64,000 bases of DNA from Nostoc sp. HK-01 (GCA_003990705.1 AP018318.1:5025501-5089500); one strand, 5' to 3'. Shown: positions 34,828 through 44,389, counted from the first letter of the stretch. Notes: a model not told the origin generated them from the sequence alone. A program made the numbers and translations.

Positions 34828-36474
34828 ATGGCATCTACTATTCAAGCTTTACCCACAGAAGTTGTATATCTGATTACGGCTGGCGAGGTGATTGACTCCT
34901 TGGCATCTGTAGTTAGAGAATTGGCAGAAAATTCTCTAGATGCAGGTGCAACCAGAATTGTGATTTACCTCTGGCCACAACACTGGCGCATCCGTGTTAC
35001 TGACAATGGTTGTGGGATGAACCTAGAAGACCTGCAACAAGCCGCCACAGCCCATAGTACTAGTAAAATTCGCTCTAGTGATGATTTATGGAAAATTAAC
35101 AGCTTGGGATTTCGTGGTGAAGCTTTGCACAGCCTGACAACTTTGGCAGATTTAGAAATTCTGAGTCGTCCAGCCGATGGTAATTTGGGGTGGCGGGTTG
35201 CTTATGGTGATGATGGCAAGGCGTTAGAAGTAGAAGCAACAGCGATCGCACCTGGTACAGTAGTCACAGTCTCTAATCTTTTTGGTAATTGCTTATCTCG
35301 CCGTCAGGGTTTACCCAGTGCTACACAGCAAATGAAAGCTGTACAAGCAACAATTCATCAAATTGCCCTGTGTCATCCGCAAGTAACATGGCAACTTTGG
35401 CAAAATGACCGAGTATGGTTCACCATTTCTCCCGCAGCTACCACCGGAAAACTACTGCCGCAGATTTTACCGCAAGTCCGCCAAGGTGATTTACAAGAAC
35501 TAAAACTTCAAATTTCCCACCCCAATTCAGCACTCTCCTTAGTAGTAGGATTACCAGACCGTTGTCATCGCCATCGACCAGATTGGGTAAGAATAGCGAT
35601 TAATGGCAGAATGGTGAAATCACCAGAAATTGAACAAACGATTTTCTCAGCGTTTCATCGGACTTTACCACGCGATCGCTATCCCATTTGTTTATTACAT
35701 CTAGAAATTTCTCCTGACCAAATTAACTGGAATCGCAATCCTGCAAAAACCGAAATATATCTCAATGAACTCAACTATTGGCAAGAACAAATAACTCAAG
35801 CTATTGATCAAGCACTCCGCATTGATGCTGCTAATTTTCCTGAAGCTGTCCACACCACCAGAGTGAGTAAATTACTTAAAGCCGCAGAAGAAAAAGGTGG
35901 TTATAACTTTAATCTCAAACCAGAAACTACTCAGCACTCTTTAAAAGCTGTCGCCCAAGTTAGCAACACTTATATTGTGGCTGAACATTCTGGTGGGATG
36001 TGGTTAGTAGAACAGCACATTGCCCACGAGAGAGTTTTGTACGAACAAATCTGTGATAATTGGCAACTCCTACCCGTAGAACCGGCAATTATTCTTTATC
36101 AATTATCACCAGCACAAGTTTCTCAACTGCAACGCATTGGTTTAGAGATAGAAACCTTTGGTGAACAACTTTGGGCAGTTCGTAATATACCCGCCCTTTT
36201 ACAGCAACGAGAAGACTGTGCAGAAGCTATTTTAGAACTCAGTTGGGGCGGGGACTTACAAGCGGCTCAAGTTGCCGTTGCTTGCCGGAGTGCGATTCGT
36301 AACGGTACGCCACTAAATCTCCAAGAAATGCAAACACTGTTAGACCAATGGCAACGCACTCGTAACCCCCGTACCTGTCCCCACGGCAGACCTATCTATT
36401 TATCACTAGAAGAATCTGCCTTAGCCCGATTTTTCCGCAGGCATTGGGTAATTGGCAAAAGCCACGGAATATGA
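34828..36474 (+). CDS. mutL: DNA mismatch repair protein MutL
   Basis: 548 residues, short but complete. The GHKL ATPase has ELAENSLDAGAT, DNGCGM, TSKI and LGFRGEAL. The S5-like transducer follows, with NGRMVKSPEIEQ and NRNPAKTEIYL. The C-terminal dimerisation/endonuclease domain keeps QHIAHERVLYE, where the canonical motif begins DQHA, plus ACRSAIRNG and CPHGRP. The metal-site pattern is mostly conserved with D-to-E and A-to-I changes, so nicking activity is probable but untested. The linker between domains is brief. Confidence 0.95.
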   Translation: MASTIQALPTEVVYLITAGEVIDSLASVVRELAENSLDAGATRIVIYLWPQHWRIRVTDNGCGMNLEDLQQAATAHSTSKIRSSDDLWKINSLGFRGEALHSLTTLADLEILSRPADGNLGWRVAYGDDGKALEVEATAIAPGTVVTVSNLFGNCLSRRQGLPSATQQMKAVQATIHQIALCHPQVTWQLWQNDRVWFTISPAATTGKLLPQILPQVRQGDLQELKLQISHPNSALSLVVGLPDRCHRHRPDWVRIAINGRMVKSPEIEQTIFSAFHRTLPRDRYPICLLHLEISPDQINWNRNPAKTEIYLNELNYWQEQITQAIDQALRIDAANFPEAVHTTRVSKLLKAAEEKGGYNFNLKPETTQHSLKAVAQVSNTYIVAEHSGGMWLVEQHIAHERVLYEQICDNWQLLPVEPAIILYQLSPAQVSQLQRIGLEIETFGEQLWAVRNIPALLQQREDCAEAILELSWGGDLQAAQVAVACRSAIRNGTPLNLQEMQTLLDQWQRTRNPRTCPHGRPIYLSLEESALARFFRRHWVIGKSHGI

Positions 36475-36479
36475 ATTTC

Positions 36480-36514
36480 AGTCAATAGTCAAGGGTCAAT
36501 GGTCAATGGTCAAT
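36480..36514. repeat. Heptamer (STRR) array after mutL
   Basis: Five 7-bp units (agtcaat, agtcaag, ggtcaat x3) begin 5 bp after the mutL stop. The same unit type occurs upstream of dnaE-N at 3548. Confidence 0.8.
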
Positions 36515-36664
36515 AGCAACAATTGACGATGTGATTTTCACTATTATTCTGCCTAAAAAACTCAGTATAAATCACCTAACATTTCAAATTATTTAACTAA
36601 ACACATTAAGTCTCAAAAGCAGCGGTAGAAAGTTTTTCAATTCTGAATTCTCCTCTAATAAAAA

Positions 36665-37132
36665 TCAGGATTTTTTTTGCAGGCGAATTAATGTATTGTA
36701 AATCTGCCTTTTTAAGTTATTGTCATTTTGAATTTCTACAGTAATCTTATTAAAACGCTCAATGGTTAAACCATTTTCTTCAACTATTTTTTGAGAGCGA
36801 TTACAGTAGTTAACAGCAATATCTCTGGCTTTGCGTGGTAGGCTATCAATGCTTTGAGGGTTATTACAAACAATCTGGGGAATTTCTCCACCACCGATTA
36901 ATTTTTTAATTTCTCCAAAGGCTTGTTGGCGCGATGGCTCCATTGCTAAAACAGCTTGGGCATAGCTGACAATTTCGTTGTTGTTCACAGATGGAGTTTG
37001 AGCATCAGCTTTGGCTGTAAATGTTAAAGTGCCGGCTAACAAACTAGCACTAGCCATAACTCCAAAAAATAAATTTCTCGGTAATAAATTTTTCAGAGTA
37101 TCTCGGAAAAACAAACTAGCAACGTTGTTCAT
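36665..37132 (-). CDS. DUF4168 exported protein
   Basis: 155 residues. A long signal peptide with hydrophobic core (FFGVMASASLLAGTLTFT) ends at AKADAQ. The DUF4168 region starts IVSYAQAVLAMEPSRQQAFG, continues with a Cys pair (IVCNNPQS; VNYCNRSQ) that could form a disulfide, and ends ITVEIQNDNNLKRQIYNTLIRLQ. It is probably periplasmic. Function of the family is unknown. A tract of T just after the stop (about 36670) may aid termination. Confidence 0.85.
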   Translation of the reverse strand: MNNVASLFFRDTLKNLLPRNLFFGVMASASLLAGTLTFTAKADAQTPSVNNNEIVSYAQAVLAMEPSRQQAFGEIKKLIGGGEIPQIVCNNPQSIDSLPRKARDIAVNYCNRSQKIVEENGLTIERFNKITVEIQNDNNLKRQIYNTLIRLQKKS

Positions 37133-37242
37133 AATGTCTGTGACACAGGACTCAATCTTAGGGGTGCGTTATTGATTGTGAATTATTTTTGGAGTGAGAA
37201 GTTCCAACGAAATTTCAGTGTACCGAAATTTTATATGTATTT

Positions 37243-38232
37243 TCAGTTGCCTTTACATATTTGACAAAGTTCAATTACTTTTGTCTGGAGTGTGGATATT
37301 TCCGCAGATCCTTGCTTAAGACTGACTTCTAACTCCAACAGTAACGGTAAACACGAAATTAGTTGCTGCACAGACAGAAATTTGACTTCTTGTTGTAAAA
37401 AGTAGATACGTTTAGGGTTGCTAACATCGGCGGCTTGAGCGATCGCCTGTGGGTTCCTCTCACCGTTATCTGTGGCAATTTTGACCCACAACCAAGTGCG
37501 AAATTGACCAATTAATGTTGCCACTATCCGCAATCCTGGTTCTGCCGCATTTAGCAAGTCAGTCAACACAGTTAAAGCTTTGCCTGTATCGCCTGTTCTA
37601 ATTGCTGCTGCTAATTGTAAACTATTTTGCGTAGTATTCCTGACTAATTTGCTAATAGTATCTACATCTAAAGGCTTTTTGCTTTCCAGATGATACAGCC
37701 GTAATTTCTCTAACTCATTGTAAAGTAACCTTGTATCATTACCAACTGCTTCGGCTAACAGTTCAGTCGTTTGAGGTGTAAGTTGAACTCCCACAGCTTG
37801 AGCCGCTTGCTGAACAGCTTGCACAATTAATTCAGTTTTCCAAGGTGGTATGAGGGCAAATTCCCGAAACTCCGTGGCGAATTGTTTGAGAAATTTTGTA
37901 GATTTCAGCCGTTCATCTGGTTTACTGCGGCTAGTGAGTAATAAAAAGGAATTTTCGGGAATTACTGGTAAAGTGCGCGTCAATTCTGCCAAAACGTTAT
38001 CAGGACATTGTTGACAGAGGTTTGTATTCATCAGCCAGACCAAACGCCCACCAGCGCCAAAAGCGGGAGTCATCACTTGATTTAAAGCGGCGATCGCTGT
38101 ATCAGGTTGATCAGGCGCAAAATAAGAATAGTTAAAATCTGTCCACAGGGGATCTAAAATGCGATCGCGCAATGAATTAACTGCTTTTTCCATAGCAAAG
38201 TCATCTTCACCCCAGTAAACCAAAACTGGCAT
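37243..38232 (-). CDS. holA: DNA polymerase III delta subunit (clamp loader)
   Basis: 329 residues. The start MPVLVYWGEDDFAMEKAV and the central WKTELIVQAVQQAAQAVGVQL and ALVG-like region LLAEAVGNDTRLLYNELEKL are those of HolA. The C-terminal collar domain has ALTVLTDLL and LIGQFRTWLWVKI. As wrench subunit of the clamp loader it opens the beta clamp. Walker motifs are absent, as expected for delta. The gene is monocistronic on the minus strand. Confidence 0.93.
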   Translation of the reverse strand: MPVLVYWGEDDFAMEKAVNSLRDRILDPLWTDFNYSYFAPDQPDTAIAALNQVMTPAFGAGGRLVWLMNTNLCQQCPDNVLAELTRTLPVIPENSFLLLTSRSKPDERLKSTKFLKQFATEFREFALIPPWKTELIVQAVQQAAQAVGVQLTPQTTELLAEAVGNDTRLLYNELEKLRLYHLESKKPLDVDTISKLVRNTTQNSLQLAAAIRTGDTGKALTVLTDLLNAAEPGLRIVATLIGQFRTWLWVKIATDNGERNPQAIAQAADVSNPKRIYFLQQEVKFLSVQQLISCLPLLLELEVSLKQGSAEISTLQTKVIELCQICKGN

Positions 38233-38397
38233 ATATCAACCTCATAGCATCTCAGGGACTAACAACGGTGAAATATTCAGACTTCATATTTTTCCCCACG
38301 CCCCTTCCCAAATGCTAAATACTTTTTAAGTCAACTTAGTCACAATTGGATAATTTTCCCTAAAATCTATCAAGTAAGAACGCGAGGCTATTAAAGA

Positions 38398-39186
38398 TTG
38401 GACGACAACTACCAAACTTATCTAAACCGGGTAGCAAGAATGATGCTGCCAGAATCATACAAGTCCCAAGTTCAGCATATCCAGGAGTCTTCAAAGTTCC
38501 AACCCCATTCGGGAACGAGACAAGCAACACCTTTTCCTGGCTATACATTGATTACCCCCACCGCCGATGCAGCAGCCGAAAACTCTGCTTTTTACGAAAA
38601 ATTAGCAACTTATCAAGAGCAACTGTTGCAGCTGCCTGTCAACCATGATTTGATTGTCCCAGTCCCACCTGCGAGCTTTCATTTAACTTTGGCAGACTTG
38701 ATTTGGGATCATGCTTATCTTGATGCTTGTGAGAAAAATCCCAAATTTGAGGAAGAATTACGCCATTACTGTGCGGAAATCTTTCAACAATATCAACAAT
38801 CCATAACATCGGGAACTAACCCTATTTACTGGCAAATGTTGGGATTGGTTTTGATGCCAAGAGCATTGGGTGTTTGTTTAGTACCCAAAGATGAAAGTTC
38901 CTATGAACAAGTTATTCAATTTCGTCGGCAAATTTATCAAAACCCCAAGTTGATTGCATTAGGAATTGAACAACATTATCACCTAACAGCCCATATTACA
39001 TTAGGCTACTTCGGTGATATTTCACCTAATTTAGACCGAAATAAACTCAGTGATATGCTTTGTGAATTAAATCAACAATGGTTAGGAGATTTTCCAGAAA
39101 TTCTCGTTAACCGTGTTGAATTGCGGAAATTTGATGATATGACACGCTATTACCGTGAACCAGACTGGCCAAGTTTAGATTTTTAA
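38398..39186 (+). CDS. DUF1868 protein, 2H phosphoesterase-like
   Basis: 262 residues. Two H-x-T motifs are present (FHLTLADL, about residue 97, and AHITLGYF, about residue 201), the catalytic pair of LigT/2H phosphoesterases. QHIQESSKFQPHSG at the N-terminus and the end YYREPDWPSLDF are typical of DUF1868. Likely a cytoplasmic RNA or cyclic-phosphate phosphoesterase; substrate is unknown. The frame begins at a TTG (38398) giving MDDNYQTYLNRVARM; the next in-frame ATG is at 38440. No clear Shine-Dalgarno for either. Confidence 0.85.
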   Translation: MDDNYQTYLNRVARMMLPESYKSQVQHIQESSKFQPHSGTRQATPFPGYTLITPTADAAAENSAFYEKLATYQEQLLQLPVNHDLIVPVPPASFHLTLADLIWDHAYLDACEKNPKFEEELRHYCAEIFQQYQQSITSGTNPIYWQMLGLVLMPRALGVCLVPKDESSYEQVIQFRRQIYQNPKLIALGIEQHYHLTAHITLGYFGDISPNLDRNKLSDMLCELNQQWLGDFPEILVNRVELRKFDDMTRYYREPDWPSLDF

Positions 39187-39216
39187 GTTTGTACCTGGCA
39201 CGGTAGGGGAAAACTG

Positions 39217-39255
39217 GATATGGAGACAAAGCAAATTAACTTTTGTCTCCATATC
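39217..39255. terminator. Perfect 14-bp hairpin after the DUF1868 gene
   Basis: GATATGGAGACAAA (39217-39230) pairs exactly with TTTGTCTCCATATC (39242-39255) across 11 nt, 30 bp after the stop codon. The T-tract is weak (TTCTAATTT), but position and stability fit a terminator, possibly bidirectional with the convergent gene at 39391. Confidence 0.65.
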
Positions 39256-39390
39256 TTCTAATTTAGATTATGTAGAATTTACTCAAGAAAACGAAAAATT
39301 AAGGTTTTAGAGAAGGGTGTAGGTCTTCAACACTATTGCACTTCTACACCCAGTCTCAACAGACAATTTTTGTGCCTAAGCCATTCTCGA

Positions 39391-39765
39391 TTAACGCTCA
39401 GATGATTCTTCTCCAAAAAAGAGATCATTGACACTAATTACCCAAGGAACACCTTGGTTCACAGGAGAACTAATACTAATTTTAGCTTGGTTGGCAAACT
39501 TTTTTAACTTGTCTGCTAAATGGGGAACCGTCATCATAATGTTCTGATAGCTTTCGATATCATGGCAAACCATGATTAATATGAGAATACCGCTATTAAT
39601 TTTGAAATACCAATGACAACCAGAGAGTAAAAGACGTACAGTGCGATCGCAAGTAGAAAAAAAGCGTTGTTTAACCGTTTCTTCTAGTTGACTAAGTAAT
39701 AATTCACTAATTAGTGTTGTTTTATGAGAAGGCAAATCATCGGGAGATAGATATGGTTGATTCAT
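39391..39765 (-). CDS. Hypothetical protein
   Basis: 124 residues, not recognised. The sequence looks like a folded cytoplasmic protein: LISELLLSQLEETVKQRFF, then TVRLLLSGCHWYFKINSG, a hydrophobic strand (ILILIMVCHDIES) and a C-terminal region ending VPWVISVNDLFFGEE. No signal peptide. I choose the ATG at 39765 (MNQPYLSPDDL); a TTG at 39786 is also in frame. Confidence 0.65.
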   Translation of the reverse strand: MNQPYLSPDDLPSHKTTLISELLLSQLEETVKQRFFSTCDRTVRLLLSGCHWYFKINSGILILIMVCHDIESYQNIMMTVPHLADKLKKFANQAKISISSPVNQGVPWVISVNDLFFGEESSER

Positions 39766-40258
39766 AGAAATTCGCCCTAGTTTCAAAGGGTTAATAACTG
39801 ATATAAACTGAATAATCTTTTTATGCTTGTTGAATTGAAGAGATTCCCTTTATTCAGATACATCAGCTTGTAAAACAGGCTAATGAGACATCTATTCGCT
39901 CCTAGTACAACCTTTATATAATCTACATTGCCTGTGGTTGATTTTTCCTCATATTTCTTTAGCAATTGCTCTACAAAAATATATACTTTGTCTTTTTTCT
40001 TCAAAAAATCATAAATTACAGATAACTCATCTGTGCTGGGAATAGAGTATATACAAATAATATAGCAGTTATAAATAATTTATGAAAAATCAGATCCCCG
40101 ACTTCTTCCAAAAGTCCAGCATCTAGTTTTTAATTGTTTACTTTTTGAAACAATTAAGCAGATTTTTATTTCTTACTCAATCTCTTCTTGTTCTCCGCGT
40201 TATTTAGGAAAAACATTTAAATTATGAACACCATTATAATTACTTATCTACCACTATA
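39766..40258. other. Intergenic, no supported gene
   Basis: About 490 bp, AT-rich. A minus-strand frame of 73 codons (39783-40004) starts at TTG, has no ribosome binding site and no family resemblance, so I do not call it. No repeat or RNA recognised. Confidence 0.45.
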
Positions 40259-40651
40259 TTAATTAATCAACTTGTGGATATTAGCTTCCCAATTCATCCC
40301 ATCAAAAGGTACAACTTCAAAATTTGATATGACATCACCATCTAAACAGCGCACATTGACATCGATACAATCTGGATGGCTACGGGGAATATAAAAAGAA
40401 TGTATCCCACAAATGCTACAGAATTTATGTTGAGCAACTCCTGTATTGAATTGGTAAGTTGTTAACTTATTTTCACCTTGCAATAAAGTAAATTGTTCCT
40501 TGGGAATGATTAAGTGTAAAAACCCTTTTTTCCGGCAAATAGAACAGTTACAATCATCGACTTTGTGTTGCTTGACTACAACTCGAAAACGTACAGCACT
40601 ACAATGACAACCGCCTTCATATATCATTGGTTCTGAAATATTAATTGTCAT
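40259..40651 (-). CDS. GFA/CENP-V family zinc protein
   Basis: 130 residues with the zinc-binding cysteine pattern of the glutathione-dependent formaldehyde-activating (Mss4-like) fold: GGCHCSAVRF, CNCSICRKKG and KFCSICGIHSF. HPDCIDVNVRCLD follows. Members are often carbon-sulfur lyases or uncharacterised; no substrate can be deduced. It starts 5 bp after the coiled-coil gene upstream, so the two are probably one operon. Confidence 0.88.
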   Translation of the reverse strand: MTINISEPMIYEGGCHCSAVRFRVVVKQHKVDDCNCSICRKKGFLHLIIPKEQFTLLQGENKLTTYQFNTGVAQHKFCSICGIHSFYIPRSHPDCIDVNVRCLDGDVISNFEVVPFDGMNWEANIHKLIN

Positions 40652-40656
40652 ATTAA

Positions 40657-41004
40657 TTAACGAGATTCTAACTTAGCAATGCGTTTTTCTAACGTATTCA
40701 CTTGCTGTTTTAATTCAACCACTAAAGTCGCTAATCGGTCAAACATTTTATCCCGTTCTGTTTGTGACAAATTTCTTCTGCTAGATTGTGGTACGGTAAT
40801 TGTTGTTCTGGAGTTAGGCGACTGGCGGGTGTTTCCGAGTTGAGATTCTATTTGATTCAAACGTGACTCCATACGATTAAAATCAGCCTGTAAATTATTC
40901 AGACGAGATTCGGTTTGCTGTGATAATGCGGTGTTAGAAAATAACCCAGTCCAAAGTATGATAGCTAAAGCCACCGCAATTCCTAATACTTGAATTCTCT
41001 TCAT
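40657..41004 (-). CDS. Small exported coiled-coil protein
   Basis: 115 residues. A signal peptide (MKRIQVLGIAVALAIILWTG ... ALSQ) is followed by two helical heptad regions (LNNLQADFNRMESRLNQIES and LATLVVELKQQVNTLEKRIA) separated by a Ser/Thr/Arg-rich linker. It looks like a periplasmic coiled-coil protein. No known family. Likely co-transcribed with the downstream GFA gene. Confidence 0.75.
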   Translation of the reverse strand: MKRIQVLGIAVALAIILWTGLFSNTALSQQTESRLNNLQADFNRMESRLNQIESQLGNTRQSPNSRTTITVPQSSRRNLSQTERDKMFDRLATLVVELKQQVNTLEKRIAKLESR

Positions 41005-41113
41005 GTCCGAACTGCAAAGAAAGAAGATAAGATGTATGGGACTTTACTGACGTAAGCGTAGGAATTTGTTTTACCCAAAGGCGCAGAGAGTTAACCAAGT
41101 AAATATTAAGTAG

Positions 41114-41156
41114 AGTGTGTTACGGCTATGCAATGCTAATTTAGCCGTAACGCACT
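41114..41156. repeat. Inverted repeat, 15-bp arms
   Basis: AGTGTGTTACGGCTA (41114-41128) and TAGCCGTAACGCACT (41142-41156) pair with one wobble. It resembles dispersed hairpins common in Nostocales spacers; a relative with 15-bp arms lies at 49138-49204. Confidence 0.7.
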
Positions 41157-41251
41157 ATATTTGTGAATGTATTAAGCATCGCTATAATACCCACTACAAT
41201 TTAAGCTGACTCCTGGTTCCTGAATTCTATTTTTATAAATCAGTAGTTGAT

Positions 41252-42736
41252 TTATCTATCAGGTTGCAAATCAGAAAATAGTGTCTCCCATTTGAGAGAG
41301 TTAACTTTATTTTCTGTTGCTTTTACCTCAAAAGTGACATGATGTACTTTACTTTGTTCTAACGCTTGTACACAAATTTCTGCCACATCCTCTCGGCTGA
41401 TTTTACCGCGAATATTATCACCTTGTTCAAAGATTACTTCCTGTCCACCTGGTTCTTCTGTTAAAGCACAAGGTCTAATGATTGTGTAAGGAATACCACT
41501 AGCTCTTAAACTATCTTCGCCCTTTAACTTCCAGGTTAAAATACCACCTAATTGATCATTTAATCTGACTGCGGGTGGTTCTTCATCTAAATTAATTCCT
41601 GGTCTACCGGGACGGGTGACACCTGCGGAACTAACAAGCACAAATTGGGGTGCAGTTTTGCCGTTATATGCTTTGATAGATTCTATCTGCAAGCTAAAAC
41701 CACCAGGTGTAAATTTGGGATTTAACGCACCATCATATTCAAATTTGCTCAACATAAGTTGAAATGAGCTAATGCGACTTGCATCTAATGGTGGAGCATC
41801 TTTAACAGTTTTTGCTCGAAATACAGGTGTTAATTCCGCAAAAGGAATGCGAACATTTATCCAAGTATTAGCGACCGTATCAAAAGAATAGCTATAACCT
41901 AACCCATCCCAAGTTACATCGGGTCGGAGGAATATTTTATAACGTTGACCATCACCTTTAACGCGTAATTCTACGCCTGCGTAACCTGATAAATTAAACG
42001 GTGGGTCAAAATTCTTAGTTCTCACAGATGCAAATCCTCCTGAGTTGGCGGTGGAAACATTACCAGCAAACACAGCAGTATTTTCTGTTAATTGAATATT
42101 ACTAGAACTAACACCACCCATGACAACATCATCTAGCGCACCCCAAATATTTTTTAATTCGGCTGAGGGATGAGTAAAATCAAATACAAGTTTTTCGTTG
42201 GCTGCGGGGAGGTGGTTAGCGGCTGCTGCGACTAAGTTTTTCACACCTTGATATTCGACATTTTCGGGAGTGTCGCCAACAATTTCAGGTTGGTAAAATT
42301 TAATGCCTTGATAATATTTTTCTCTATTAGCTGTGTCTCCTTCCACTGGTTGGACACGCACTGCTGTACAACAAATTACGGCTTGAATATTAGCCATGAC
42401 TAAAGTATTTAAAGTTTCTGGTTTAGTAATGTCTGCAACTACTAAATCAACATCGTTACCTAAAATTGACCGTGCTTTGTCAATATCACGCACCAGACAG
42501 CGCACTTGATAGCCTCTTTTTACAAGTCGCTTCACGACTCGTTTACCAAGACCACCTGTTGCACCGGCTACTAATATTACACCCACGCTTTTTTCTCCAT
42601 TAGGTGTAGATTTTGTGTCTTGGGGACGACCTTGGATGAGTTTTTGTATGCAATTGAGAAAGGGAATAACCTCAAAGTAAGACAGGGTTTTGATAAACCT
42701 GCCTAAGTCCCATTGAGAACGATTTTTGTCACTCAC
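41252..42736 (-). CDS. NAD(P)-binding SDR with inserted CIA30 domain
   Basis: 494 residues. An atypical SDR/NmrA-like Rossmann fold (VILVAGATGGLGKRVVKRL, about 53-71, then VRCLVRDIDKA) is interrupted at about residue 185 by a CIA30 (NDUFAF1-like) beta-sandwich: FDFTHPSAELKNIWGALDD, VMGGVSSS, VELRVKGDGQRYKIFLR, ending about residue 355. The SDR part then resumes (LVSSAGVTRPGRP; YTIIRPCALTEEPGGQ). The start is a GTG at 42736 with GAGGA 7-8 bp upstream. Homologues are chloroplast and cyanobacterial; a role in photosystem or complex I assembly is suggested by the domain names only. Confidence 0.87.
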   Translation of the reverse strand: MSDKNRSQWDLGRFIKTLSYFEVIPFLNCIQKLIQGRPQDTKSTPNGEKSVGVILVAGATGGLGKRVVKRLVKRGYQVRCLVRDIDKARSILGNDVDLVVADITKPETLNTLVMANIQAVICCTAVRVQPVEGDTANREKYYQGIKFYQPEIVGDTPENVEYQGVKNLVAAAANHLPAANEKLVFDFTHPSAELKNIWGALDDVVMGGVSSSNIQLTENTAVFAGNVSTANSGGFASVRTKNFDPPFNLSGYAGVELRVKGDGQRYKIFLRPDVTWDGLGYSYSFDTVANTWINVRIPFAELTPVFRAKTVKDAPPLDASRISSFQLMLSKFEYDGALNPKFTPGGFSLQIESIKAYNGKTAPQFVLVSSAGVTRPGRPGINLDEEPPAVRLNDQLGGILTWKLKGEDSLRASGIPYTIIRPCALTEEPGGQEVIFEQGDNIRGKISREDVAEICVQALEQSKVHHVTFEVKATENKVNSLKWETLFSDLQPDR

Positions 42737-42886
42737 AATTGCGTCCTCATTACTTGTTGTTTGTTACATGATATCGGTTTTGTTCTCAAATATGAGGAAG
42801 TAGGTACAATAAATTGGTGTTTTGGCGATCGCCCAAAAACGCTAAAATACTTACTTAAATGTTGCTAAAAATACAAAAAAACACTT

Positions 42887-43384
42887 ATGAGCCAACTAGA
42901 ACAAGCTCAAGCTGAATATGCAAGTTTTCTGCAAGAGTTTCAGAGTGTCATTATTAGCACAGTCAGTCAGGATGGCATACCTAATAGTAGTTATGCGCCT
43001 TTCGTGATTGATGAAGGCAAAAATATTTATATTTATATCAGTGACTTGGCAATTCACACACAAAATATTTATGCTAACCCTCGGTTGAGTATTTTATTTA
43101 TTGAAGATGAAGCAAAAAGTAATAACATTTTTGCTCGTCGTCGTTTAAGTTTTGATTGTACGGCTACGTTAATAGAACGAGATACAGACACTTGGAATAA
43201 AATTGTTGACCAACTTCAAGAACGCTTTGGGGAAATGATTGAAGTCTTAAAAAGTTTAGGTGACTTTCGGATTTTTCAACTGATTCCGATTTCAGGTCGT
43301 TTTATTCTTGGTTTTGGAAATGCTTATAAAATTAGTGGTGATAACTTAAATCAGCTAACTCATATTACTAGAGATAATCGTTAG
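42887..43384 (+). CDS. HugZ-like pyridoxamine-phosphate-oxidase-fold protein
   Basis: 165 residues, split-barrel flavin/heme-binding fold. FQSVIISTVSQDGIPNSSYAPF and IYIYISDLAIHTQNIYANP are typical, followed by LSILFIEDEAKSNNIFARRR and the C-terminal GRFILGFGNAYKI. This arrangement matches the HugZ/heme-utilisation family, so heme binding or degradation is likely, though a plain flavoprotein is possible. Divergent from the SDR-CIA30 gene across a 150-bp spacer. Confidence 0.85.
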   Translation: MSQLEQAQAEYASFLQEFQSVIISTVSQDGIPNSSYAPFVIDEGKNIYIYISDLAIHTQNIYANPRLSILFIEDEAKSNNIFARRRLSFDCTATLIERDTDTWNKIVDQLQERFGEMIEVLKSLGDFRIFQLIPISGRFILGFGNAYKISGDNLNQLTHITRDNR

Positions 43385-43459
43385 GTTTTTGATAATTTTT
43401 CTGGAAGGGAAGGGAGACAAGGGAGAGATATTTTTGTAAATTATTTAGGGCTATATTTA

Positions 43460-43501
43460 CTTTCATACTTTACACTTCATACTTCACACTTCATACTTTT
43501 T
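43460..43501. repeat. Heptamer (STRR) array abutting the next start codon
   Basis: Six 7-bp units (ctttcat, actttac, acttcat, acttcac, acttcat, acttttt) run without gap into the ATG at 43502. A similar array is at 50676-50703 before the first M16 peptidase gene. Confidence 0.85.
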
Positions 43502-44389
43502 ATGCTTCAGTTTCAACCTCCTGGCTTTGGGCATAAAGTGATTCATACTTCCTTGGGAGCGATGGTATATTATACTCAAACATCTGCACCTTGGTTGAAT
43601 GCTGATACTGAAGATTTAACCCCACTAATATTTCTGCATAATTTTGGGGGTGGAGCTTCTGCTTATGAATGGTCGAAAGTGTATCCAGCTTTTGCCGCAA
43701 AATATCGCATTTTAGCGCCTGATTTAATTGGTTGGGGTGATTCTGCACACCCAGTGCGCGATTATCAAATTAAAGATTATCTAAATGCGATCGCCGAATT
43801 TATTACTCAAACTTGTCACCAGCCTGTAACAGTTATCGCCTCATCGCTAACCGCTGCTTTGACTATCCGTTTAGCTATTAGTCAACCGCAATTATTTCAA
43901 TCATTATATTTAGTTTCTCCTTCGGGTTTTGATGATTTTGGTCAAGGTGCTGGACGTAGATTACCACTTTCAGTAATTAATACACCGCTGGTAGATAGTT
44001 TAATTTATGCGTTGGGTGCGGAAAATGAATTAGCAGTGCGAAATTTTTTACAAAGTTTTCTTTTTGCCAACCCGGCTCGTGTTTCATCAGAAATGGTAGC
44101 AGCTTATTTAACTTCAGCACAACAACCAAATGCGAGGTTTGCTGCTTTGGCATTTTTACGAGGTGATTTGTATTTTGATTTGAGTTTATATCTGCAACAA
44201 TTAACAATTCCAACTGTGTTTTTTTGGGGTGAAAAAGCACAATTTACTAGTATTAAATTAGGGCAGAGATTGGCGAATTTAAATTCTGATATTGTAGAAA
44301 AATTTTATGCGATCGCAGATGCTGGGGTGCTGCCTCATTTAGAATTACCAGAAGTAATTATTGGTCTATTACAGCAGCACTTAAATTAG
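43502..44389 (+). CDS. Alpha/beta hydrolase
   Basis: 295 residues of the alpha/beta hydrolase fold. The oxyanion-side IFLHNFGGGASAYEW, LAPDLIGWGDS and the nucleophile elbow VIASSLTAALTIRLA are visible. The elbow has Ala where Gly is usual before the catalytic Ser. The acid is probably in the FFWGEKAQF region and the His in LPHLE. Substrate is unknown. The start codon directly follows a heptamer array, with no Shine-Dalgarno. Confidence 0.88.
   Translation: MLQFQPPGFGHKVIHTSLGAMVYYTQTSAPWLNADTEDLTPLIFLHNFGGGASAYEWSKVYPAFAAKYRILAPDLIGWGDSAHPVRDYQIKDYLNAIAEFITQTCHQPVTVIASSLTAALTIRLAISQPQLFQSLYLVSPSGFDDFGQGAGRRLPLSVINTPLVDSLIYALGAENELAVRNFLQSFLFANPARVSSEMVAAYLTSAQQPNARFAALAFLRGDLYFDLSLYLQQLTIPTVFFWGEKAQFTSIKLGQRLANLNSDIVEKFYAIADAGVLPHLELPEVIIGLLQQHLN

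Noticed and set aside
39783-40004. Minus-strand ORF of 73 codons
   Set aside because: TTG start, no Shine-Dalgarno, no family resemblance.
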